Shown: one piece after another, positions 1 to 5,798 of the stretch
Layout: every line of letters begins with the position of its first letter
How positions within the stretch are numbered: position 1 is the stretch's first letter
Origin: GCA-1730015 sp964583825
GTDB lineage: Bacteria > Pseudomonadota > Gammaproteobacteria > Granulosicoccales > Granulosicoccaceae
Length of the DNA stretch: 10,938 bases
Direction: 5' to 3'
NCBI GenBank assembly: GCA_964583825.1
Contig: CAZOXM010000131.1
Span: 1-10,938, forward strand
Translations under genes and position numbers: made by a program
Notes under the pieces: model-generated
What the model was told of the DNA's origin: nothing
Databases searched by the model: none
Seen by the model: the letters and a program-made list of their open reading frames with translations, nothing else

Positions 1-1122
1 TTTTCGACCTTTCAGGCCAGTGCAGACTGGGTTGGCCCTATGCATGATGTGAAGGAGTTTGAAATATCCGGCGTCAAATTAGGTATGGATGCTACGGATA
101 CGGTGAATAATCTGATTCGATTTTACGACACCTCCAGGGAGTCAATAGGTTTTAGCGGACGTCCTGAAGCACCAATAGTGATAAGCTTCAAAAACGACCG
201 ACAGTCGTTTACCGCAAGATTTAATAAATTTACCGCGGGAAAAGGGCAAAAACAATACATCGTCCAGACTATTCGTTTGCATCAAACGAAACAGGATGAA
301 TCGATGGTACCGGCCGCTATCGAAAAATATGGCCAGGCGAGTCACACACATAGCGCCCTTGAGAAAACAACCTATCGTTGGTGTACAGAGAAATCCACAG
401 AAAATCGCCGAAAGGTATGCGATGAAGACTCGGCATCGCTTTCATTATACGATAACCAGACTTTAACTTTAGCTACAGGCGAGTACCGAAAGCTCGAGAT
501 GCAACAGGAACGACAGGCAATTGTTGACTTTGAAGTGCCTTTCGAATCGTTCGATCGGAATAAACTATACAGCCCAATCGAAAACCAAAGGCCTCTCCCG
601 ACTAACAAAACACAGTCCCTGTCAGGGGAGCAAAACTGCCCGGAAGTATGGAAGAAATTTCTGGATTATTATGGCCGAGCTGTTGTTGCAGGAAATGCAG
701 TTGAAGATGAGACCCAGACCTGGGTTGCAGCGAATGGCCTCTTAACATGGGGCGGGTTTAGGCAGTTTAAAGATCCATGGACTAACGAGGAGTTCTTTAG
801 CATCTTTATAAAACCCGTACTTGAGATAGAGCAACTGCTTGAGGTTGCGGTGGTTTGTGACAAGGTTAAAGATCACCCCAATCCAACTCGTTTTGTAGCC
901 GCCCAATACCTGAATAAGGCCGGAGAACTTGGCAGGTTAATGCTAAGAGATCACCGTTCGGGAAACTATGGCGTGGTATTTGGGGTAAGGAAGGACAATG
1001 TTAACTTTTCTCACGCAATAAACTACAACTTCTTTAAGCCGTTACCCAATGATTTTTCTTCGCAATTAAATGATACCGTCGAGGAACTTTCAAAAAGTTA
1101 CTCTGTGCTGGTTGGTAATTAG
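1..1122 (+). CDS. Hypothetical exported protein, 5' end outside the window
   Basis: I do not recognise this gene. The first ATG is at 40, but the frame is open back to base 1 and reads FSTFQASADWVGP just before it. ASA followed by D looks like a signal-peptidase I site, so the true start and signal peptide probably lie upstream of the window. Numbering from the ATG at 40, residues 7-40 contain a GVKLGMDATDTVNN stretch. Residues 78-105 contain IRLHQ and an AAIEKYGQASH stretch, followed by a Trp/Cys-bearing segment. This arrangement (GVxLGM, then a KYGxP-like turn) recurs in small secreted bacterial proteins of unknown function, as far as I recall. The C-terminal half (about 200-350) is a mixed alpha/beta region with no motif I can name. 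GC content is visibly lower (low-to-mid 40s % by eye) than in the genes downstream, which may indicate transfer. No transmembrane segment is seen in the visible part. Confidence 0.75.
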   Translation, partial: FSTFQASADWVGPMHDVKEFEISGVKLGMDATDTVNNLIRFYDTSRESIGFSGRPEAPIVISFKNDRQSFTARFNKFTAGKGQKQYIVQTIRLHQTKQDESMVPAAIEKYGQASHTHSALEKTTYRWCTEKSTENRRKVCDEDSASLSLYDNQTLTLATGEYRKLEMQQERQAIVDFEVPFESFDRNKLYSPIENQRPLPTNKTQSLSGEQNCPEVWKKFLDYYGRAVVAGNAVEDETQTWVAANGLLTWGGFRQFKDPWTNEEFFSIFIKPVLEIEQLLEVAVVCDKVKDHPNPTRFVAAQYLNKAGELGRLMLRDHRSGNYGVVFGVRKDNVNFSHAINYNFFKPLPNDFSSQLNDTVEELSKSYSVLVGN

Positions 1123-1148
1123 GCTGACAGGTTTTACACGCCAGTGTA

Positions 1149-1268
1149 TCTTTCGCAGTGTGTCTATTCACCATCAGTCGAAAATGGGGCTTCACATCTC
1201 GCATGATCTACCGATCTGTTGTGCCTATTTCCGCTGAATGTCGAATCATCATGAAAAATTCAGGCTAG
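1149..1268. repeat. Degenerate copy of the 1873-2121 repeat element
   Basis: This stretch aligns with the right-hand part of the element at 1873-2121. Shared blocks, in the same order, are gcagtgt..ctattc.cca (1156 and 1970), aaaat....tcacatctc, atttcc.ctg (1227 and 2080), and cgaatc.tcatgaa.aat.c.g.ctagtgg (ending 1271 and 2124). The copy lacks about 50 bases corresponding to the centre of the hairpin at 1981-2098 and has no recognisable left terminus. It therefore looks like a decayed or partially deleted copy. Its right-hand CTAG (1265-1268) is shared with the left end of the neighbouring MITE-like element. Together with 1265-1444 it fills the gene-free stretch between the first gene and the MAPEG gene. 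Confidence 0.6.
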
Positions 1269-1444
1269 TGGACCGCTTGATAAATAGGGTGACAAACTTT
1301 TCACAGCTACAGTCGTCAGTGCAAGGCGGAAAAACGCAGGCGTATAGGTCATACGTCGAGCCCAGGCTGCTCAAATATGGCCAACGCAGCAATGGCGGCT
1401 GTAGCTTCGATCCGTGTTACCTTATTTATCAAGCGGTCCACTAG
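1265..1444. mobile_element. MITE-like 180-bp element with 29-bp inverted ends
   Basis: Bases 1265-1293 and 1416-1444 are inverted repeats matching at 27 of 29 positions; the outermost 22 bases, starting CTAGTGGACCGC, are identical. With one gap, weaker complementarity continues inward through agctacag.cg.ca (about 1304-1320 against 1389-1406). The centre contains cgtat/atacg around 1343-1356, so the whole element could fold into one long hairpin. It carries no credible coding sequence; a 68-codon frame across it looks accidental. Long near-perfect ends, a small size and no transposase fit a miniature inverted-repeat transposable element moved in trans. I cannot name the parent IS family. No duplication beyond the terminal CTAG is clear. 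The element ends 12 bases before the MAPEG start codon, so it may affect that gene's expression. Confidence 0.75.
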
Positions 1445-1456
1445 CAACCAGGAGAG

Positions 1457-1876
1457 ATGAATAGCGTGGTGGTTGAGCTAAAGGTTTTGGCGCTGGCGGC
1501 GCTGTGGCAGTTTGTGCAGTTTGCCTTAATGGCGGTTCCTGTGAATCTGGAGGTGGGCACCAAAAAGACTCTATCCTCACGTGAGGCGAGCTCGACAGGC
1601 GGTTCGATTCAAAGTCAGGTTTCAGAGCGGACAGGCAGATTGATCCGCGCCATGGACAACCACTTTGAAGCCCTGACTCTATTCACCATTGCCGTGGTGG
1701 TGGTTGTCCTTTCGGACCGCAGCACGGTAGTGACCTCCACCTGTGCCTGGATATATCTGGTCAGCCGAGTATTGTATGTGGCGGCCTACGCTTTTGATTG
1801 GGTACCCTGGCGTTCGATTATCTGGGCAGTTGGCTTCGCAGCCACCGGGGTCATGCTGATATCCACGTTGTTCTAG
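1457..1876 (+). CDS. MAPEG-family integral membrane protein
   Basis: This 139-residue protein matches the MAPEG family (membrane-associated proteins in eicosanoid and glutathione metabolism) in size and layout. Four hydrophobic segments are visible at about 7-29, 73-88, 92-112 and 119-138. The hallmark sits between the first two: GRLIRAMDNHFEALTLF at 60-76, equivalent to the R-A-x-x-NHxE motif that lines the glutathione or substrate site in family members. A role in inner-membrane detoxification is plausible, but bacterial MAPEG substrates are mostly unknown. An AGGAG at 1450-1454 lies only 2 nt before the ATG. The GTG codons at 1466 and 1469 have more normal spacing and could be the real start. 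The gene is enclosed by repeat elements on both sides. Its TAG stop lies inside the CTAG edge of the downstream element, so a few native C-terminal residues may have been replaced or lost. Confidence 0.8.
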   Translation: MNSVVVELKVLALAALWQFVQFALMAVPVNLEVGTKKTLSSREASSTGGSIQSQVSERTGRLIRAMDNHFEALTLFTIAVVVVVLSDRSTVVTSTCAWIYLVSRVLYVAAYAFDWVPWRSIIWAVGFAATGVMLISTLF

Positions 1877-2121
1877 GAGTCTGCATTATTCACAAGGCGA
1901 CGACCGGGAATAAGCGAAAGCGCAGGTGTATAGATTCAAACCCGCTGTTAAGTGCGTCTGCCAAATTAGCGCAGTGTCTATTCGCCACCAGAAGAAAATC
2001 TCGCGTCACATCTCAGCCGATCCTCCTCGAAGCGTGGCGGGCCACGCATCTCGGACGATCGACTGACCTGTTTAGCGAGATTTCCTCTGGACGACGAATC
2101 CTCATGAATAATGCGGCCTAG
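1873..2121. mobile_element. Hairpin-forming repeat element with short inverted ends
   Basis: The outer ends read CTAG, a few bases, then gcattattca (1883-1892) on the left, and tgaataatgc (2105-2114), a few bases, then CTAG on the right, which is a 10-bp inverted pair. Inside, 1981-2038 and 2041-2098 are two 58-base arms around a GG loop. They pair at 41 of 58 positions without gaps, and the tip gcgtggc/gccacgc is perfect. A decayed copy of the right-hand part lies at about 1149-1268, which supports its being a dispersed repeat. The frames crossing it look accidental. It may be a non-autonomous transposon or a structured extragenic repeat; I cannot assign a family. It begins within the MAPEG stop codon and could act as a transcript end for that gene. 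Confidence 0.65.
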
Positions 2122-2290
2122 TGGCCGGTGCGCATTGCGGTGTCTACCTGGCTGTGCCAGCACTGATGCCGCCTGCCAGACCTCTTGTGACTGGATATCG
2201 TGGTGGCGGGGGCGGTAGCACGCTACCCCGTTCTCCGGGACGTGTGACGCGGTCGAAAAGTGACTATGGGCTGCGGTTCAATTTGTCAGC

Positions 2291-2296
2291 TATAAT
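2291..2296 (+). promoter_or_regulatory. Possible -10 box for ybiT
   Basis: A perfect TATAAT stands about 80 bases before the ybiT start, in the 253-base spacer after the repeat element. No good -35 is visible at 16-18 bases; the best positions around 2268-2274 read GGGCTGC. The assignment is therefore tentative. The same spacer has a small GC-rich hairpin (2208-2230, ggtag/ctacc with GC extension) without a T-tract, and no convincing gene. A frame running through it from about 2121 is rich in Gly/Pro/Ala and looks accidental. Confidence 0.35.
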
Positions 2297-2374
2297 GGGC
2301 GGCTTTGCTGCGGCTGCAATCCGGGCGCATCCGGCAATTCCCGCCCTATCAGCTACCCAAACACGGAATTTATC

Positions 2375-3979
2375 TTGATCACTACCGCCAATGTCACCAT
2401 GCAATTTGGTGCGAAGCCACTATTTGAGAACATTTCAGTTAAATTCAGCGACGGCAACCGTTACGGGTTAATCGGCGCCAATGGCTGTGGAAAATCCACT
2501 TTTATGAATATTCTCAGTGGCGCACTGGAGCCCTCTGCCGGTTCCGTCAGTGTGTCCCCGAATGATCGCGTCGGCAAACTGAATCAGGATCAGTTTGCCT
2601 TTGAAGAGTACACAGTGCTGGACACAGTCATCATGGGTCACAGGGAGCTGTGGGAGGTAAAGCAGGAAAGAGAGCGGATTTACTCACTGCCGGAAATGAC
2701 TGAAGAAGAAGGCATGAAAGTGGCCGAGCTCGAGATTCAGTTTGCTGAACTGGATGGTTACACCGCCGAGAGCCGGGCCGGAGAATTCCTCGCCGGCGCG
2801 GGCATTGAAGAGTCACTTCATCACGGCCCGATGAGTGAGGTAGCACCCGGCTGGAAACTGAGAGTGCTGCTGGCGCAGGCCCTGTTTTCAGAGCCCGATA
2901 TCCTGTTGCTCGACGAGCCGACCAACAACCTCGATATCCATGCGATCCGCTGGCTGGAAGGTGTGCTGAAAGCACAGCGAAGCACCATGGTGATTATTTC
3001 GCATGATCGCCATTTTCTCAATGCTGTGTGCACCCACATGGCAGACATCGACTACGGTGTGCTGCGCGTGTACCCCGGAAACTATGACGATTTCATGACC
3101 GCCTCTACACAGGCTCGCGAGCGGCTGCAGGCAGACAACGCCAAGAAGAAAACACAAATCGCAGAGCTGCAACAGTTTGTCAGCCGATTTTCTGCCAACG
3201 CTTCCAAGGCGCGACAAGCGACTTCACGCGCAAAGCAAATCGAAAAGATTCAGCTCACCGATATAAAACCGTCGAGCCGTGTCAGCCCCTATATCCGTTT
3301 TACACAAGAGAAAAAACTTCATCGACTGGCCCTTACCATTGAAAATCTCGGCCACGGTTTTGACGGTGAAACGCTGTTTGAAGGGGGCAATCTACTGCTT
3401 GAAGCCGGCACCCGACTGGCAGTGATCGGCGAGAACGGATCGGGGAAGTCCACATTTCTGCGTCTGTTAATGAATGAACTCCATGCCGACAACGGCACGA
3501 TTAAGTGGGCAGAAAACGCAGCGCTCGGTTATTGCCCGCAAGACAGCAACGCAGAGTTCGATTCTAACCTGTCGCTGTTCGACTGGATGACTCAATGGCG
3601 TCAGCCTGAGCACGATGACCAAATCGTACGCAGCACACTTGGCAGGCTACTGTTCTCGAATGACGACTTCAAAAAGCAGGTTCGTGTATGTTCGGGGGGT
3701 GAAAAGAACCGACTGTTGTTCGGAAAACTCATCATGAACTCGCCCAATGTACTGCTGCTCGACGAACCCACCAATCACCTCGACATGGAATCGATAGAAT
3801 CATTAAATCTCGCGCTTGAGCACTATGAAGGCACGCTGATCTTTGTCAGCCACGACCGTGAATTCGTTTCTTCTCTCGCCAACCGGGTGATAGAAATCAA
3901 AGACAACAGGCTCAACGATTTTATCGGCAGCTACGACGAATATCTGGCAAGCCAGAATATCGGGATAAAAGTGGCCTGA
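2375..3979 (+). CDS. ybiT: ABC-F family ATPase YbiT
   Basis: ABC-F proteins have two ATPase domains and no membrane part; they bind the ribosome at the tRNA exit site and modulate translation. At 534 residues this matches E. coli YbiT (530) almost end to end by recall. First domain: Walker A GANGCGKST 34-42, Walker B LLLDEPTNNLD with Asp180, and the YbiT-type degenerate signature EVAPGWKLRVLLAQAL in place of LSGG. Next comes the charged interdomain linker (ARERLQADNAKKK, then SRFSANASKARQATSRAKQ), the segment that enters the ribosome in this family. Second domain: Walker A GENGSGKST 352-360, signature CSGGEKN 439-445, Walker B LLLDEPTNHLD around 463, and the SHDREF switch. The start is TTG: the N-terminus ITTANVTMQFG aligns with YbiT only from there, and ggaa at 2366-2369 gives a weak ribosome site. 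The next ATG (2399) would remove the first strand. The gene ends 9 nt before the next one, suggesting an operon. Confidence 0.95.
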   Translation: MITTANVTMQFGAKPLFENISVKFSDGNRYGLIGANGCGKSTFMNILSGALEPSAGSVSVSPNDRVGKLNQDQFAFEEYTVLDTVIMGHRELWEVKQERERIYSLPEMTEEEGMKVAELEIQFAELDGYTAESRAGEFLAGAGIEESLHHGPMSEVAPGWKLRVLLAQALFSEPDILLLDEPTNNLDIHAIRWLEGVLKAQRSTMVIISHDRHFLNAVCTHMADIDYGVLRVYPGNYDDFMTASTQARERLQADNAKKKTQIAELQQFVSRFSANASKARQATSRAKQIEKIQLTDIKPSSRVSPYIRFTQEKKLHRLALTIENLGHGFDGETLFEGGNLLLEAGTRLAVIGENGSGKSTFLRLLMNELHADNGTIKWAENAALGYCPQDSNAEFDSNLSLFDWMTQWRQPEHDDQIVRSTLGRLLFSNDDFKKQVRVCSGGEKNRLLFGKLIMNSPNVLLLDEPTNHLDMESIESLNLALEHYEGTLIFVSHDREFVSSLANRVIEIKDNRLNDFIGSYDEYLASQNIGIKVA

Positions 3980-3988
3980 CGCGCATTT

Positions 3989-5554
3989 ATGTTGACGAAC
4001 GAGCTGAAAGAAGAAACATCACACACGGTTGTATTTGATGTTATCCCGGTGATTCATCTACGTGGCGGCAGGACCATTGATTTCACCGGAAACAATCCCG
4101 ATGAGTCCGCCATTTTTGAAGAGTGGGAGCCGCTCGAAACAGCGAAATTCTGGATAGAGGAAGGGGCCAGCCGGATTCACGTCGTCGATATTGACGCCTT
4201 GTTTCAGCGCGATGCGACCCTCAATTGGCAGTTGATCACCAGACTCTGTGAATTGCCGGTAAAGGTGCAGTTAGTGGCCGGGCACCTGGATATGAAGAAT
4301 ATTGATCGCGCCATTCAGGCCGGCGTCTCACGGGTCATGCTGGATGCTTCTCAGGAAGATATCAATCTGCTGGCATCATCAGCGGTGTCGTCATATGGCC
4401 CCGATGCGATCGGCGTCATGTTTACCACCCGCGCAGTGGGTAAAGTCGGCACGATAGAAGAGACTGAAGACTGGCCCGAGGACTGGGCGGGCGCAGGCGG
4501 TGAGCAGGTTGTCAGCCGTGCACTGCAGATGTACCGCCTGGGTATTCATTCAGGAATACACACAACTATTGCCGATAACGGTGAGATGAGTGGTTGTGAT
4601 GTTCGCATTACAAAAGAACTTGCGAGTCTTTCCGGAGTTAATTTTCAGGTGGGGGGCGAGATCTACGACATGGACGATATTGCTTCCTGCTACAACTGCA
4701 AAGGCGTCAGCGGGGTGTTAATCGGCCGCGCACTGTACAACGGTAACATTAGCCTTAAACGTGCCCTTCGCACTACCAGAAGAAAAATTGCTTTCGACAC
4801 CGGCCTGCCCGCCTGGAAACAGGAGCAAGACACAGTAAAAGCGCGGCTGCGCTATCAGTTGACTCGCCACTATTTACACCGGCATCTGCCAGATCGTTCC
4901 CTGCACATTCTGGATGCCGGAGGCGGCAACGGTCAGGATGCATTGTTAATGGCTGGCGCAGGTCATACGGTCGCACTGGTCGATGAATCAGCTGCAATGC
5001 TTGCAGATTTTCAGGAGGCCAACGAATTGAGTCCCGTCGCCTCCAGCATTACCACCCATCACTGCAACTTACGGGATATTCCGGAAAACTTCGATGAAGA
5101 CGACTTTGATGTAGTACTGTGTCATAACGTGATTCAATATGTCACCGACTGGCAGGAACAGTTACGCAACGCGGTAAAACCACTAAAAAAGGGGGGTATC
5201 TTTTCTCTCGTAACAAGAAATCAACTGGCACTACCGTACCTGATTGATCTGGAGACCATCGAAATCGATCAACTGTCCGAATTATCAACCGCGGTGAAGA
5301 CGCATTCGCCGTTTTTCGAATCCGAGATCACACTATACAGGCCGACCGACCTGACCGATTGGCTGACGGACAACGGATTTGACCTGATCGGGCGATATGG
5401 CCTCTTGACGCTTAATCATTATGCGTCAACAGTAAACAGCCCTGAGAATCAAATGTTAATTTCAAAGCTGGAGCAGTTCGAAGCTAACCTGGGGGAAGTC
5501 AGTCCTTATCGGGATACAGCAAGGTACATTCAGGTTCTGGCAAAAAAATGCTAG
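3989..5554 (+). CDS. HisA-like TIM barrel fused to CmoM-like SAM methyltransferase
   Basis: One uninterrupted 521-residue frame carries two domains. Residues 14-260 resemble HisA, the phosphoribosyl-isomerase barrel of histidine synthesis: PVIHLRGG 20-27, HVVDIDA 64-70, AGVSRVML 111-118, TTIADNGEMSG 192-202, VGGEI 221-225, GVLIGRALYNG 242-252. Both catalytic aspartates are replaced: PAIDL has become PVIHL (His23) and TDISRDG has become TTIADNG (Thr193). The first phosphate loop, GGG in HisA, reads LVAGH at 95-99, while the second phosphate site (221-225, 242-247) is kept. HisA isomerase activity is therefore unlikely. Residues about 270-521 resemble CmoM/SmtA, the methyltransferase that makes the methyl ester of 5-carboxymethoxyuridine at tRNA position 34. 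Supporting stretches are KARLRYQL 284-291, SAM motif I LDAGGGNGQ 308-316, acidic Asp332, a CHNVIQYV segment, and the C-terminal SPYRDTARYIQVLAKK. The role of the barrel is unknown. No ribosome-binding site precedes the ATG 9 nt after ybiT, so translational coupling is likely. Confidence 0.85.
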   Translation: MLTNELKEETSHTVVFDVIPVIHLRGGRTIDFTGNNPDESAIFEEWEPLETAKFWIEEGASRIHVVDIDALFQRDATLNWQLITRLCELPVKVQLVAGHLDMKNIDRAIQAGVSRVMLDASQEDINLLASSAVSSYGPDAIGVMFTTRAVGKVGTIEETEDWPEDWAGAGGEQVVSRALQMYRLGIHSGIHTTIADNGEMSGCDVRITKELASLSGVNFQVGGEIYDMDDIASCYNCKGVSGVLIGRALYNGNISLKRALRTTRRKIAFDTGLPAWKQEQDTVKARLRYQLTRHYLHRHLPDRSLHILDAGGGNGQDALLMAGAGHTVALVDESAAMLADFQEANELSPVASSITTHHCNLRDIPENFDEDDFDVVLCHNVIQYVTDWQEQLRNAVKPLKKGGIFSLVTRNQLALPYLIDLETIEIDQLSELSTAVKTHSPFFESEITLYRPTDLTDWLTDNGFDLIGRYGLLTLNHYASTVNSPENQMLISKLEQFEANLGEVSPYRDTARYIQVLAKKC

Positions 5555-5615
5555 TGGGGCACCAGCCTGAAACCGCGCTATTGAATACTGTAACGTCAGG
5601 GTTAGGGACAACCGC

Positions 5616-5668
5616 AGTGAACCCGGGTAGTGAACCCCGGGCAGTAAACCCCGGGTAGCGAAGCCCAG
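5616..5668. repeat. Short tandem repeat built on CCCGGG
   Basis: Three units of 13-14 bases follow one another: agtgaacccgggt (5616-5628), agtgaaccccgggc (5629-5642) and agtaaaccccgggt (5643-5656). A decayed fourth unit, agcgaagcccag, follows at 5657-5668. Each full unit holds the palindrome CCCGGG. The array lies in the 243-base space between two convergent genes, after the fusion gene's stop. No protein frame of interest crosses it. It could be replication slippage, or a binding site for a dimeric protein repeated in phase at a little over one helical turn. Confidence 0.7.
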
Positions 5669-5745
5669 TTGGAACAGACACCGGGTAAAGACAATTCCGG
5701 TGCGATGCAACGGTCGGGCCGGCTGCAAACTGGATCTATAATTGT

Positions 5746-5798
5746 GCATTTGCATAATCGGCCTGCAACATCGCTGCAGGCCGATAATTCACAAATGC
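5746..5798. terminator. Hairpin between convergent genes, probable bidirectional terminator
   Basis: atcggcctgca (5757-5767) and tgcaggccgat (5775-5785) form a perfect 11-bp stem around a 7-nt loop. The outer segments gcatttg (5746-5752) and caaatgc (5792-5798) pair again after a short internal bulge. The structure sits between the stop of the HisA-like fusion (plus strand) and the stop of the protease (minus strand) and touches the latter. Neither side has a clear run of T, so intrinsic termination is likely but not certain. It may also act only as a 3' stabiliser. Confidence 0.6.

Noticed and set aside
1238..1444. 68-codon frame on the plus strand across the 180-bp element
   Set aside because: It spans both inverted ends and the sequence before them, has no ribosome site or recognisable composition, and is explained by the repeat.
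1978..2163. Minus-strand 61-codon frame in the hairpin element
   Set aside because: It lies on the hairpin arms, where a frame can stay open on both strands by symmetry. No homology was recognised.
2208..2230. GC-rich hairpin in the spacer before ybiT
   Set aside because: Only about 5-7 bp with a bulge and no T-tract. Too weak to call a terminator or riboswitch.
2121..2378. 85-codon GTG-started frame before ybiT
   Set aside because: Rich in Gly/Pro/Ala/Arg, it starts in the repeat edge, covers the probable ybiT promoter and overlaps the ybiT start. It shows no protein-like pattern.
3989..4760. Calling the first domain of the fusion a functional hisA
   Set aside because: Both catalytic Asp positions and the first phosphate loop are changed, and there are no other his genes nearby.
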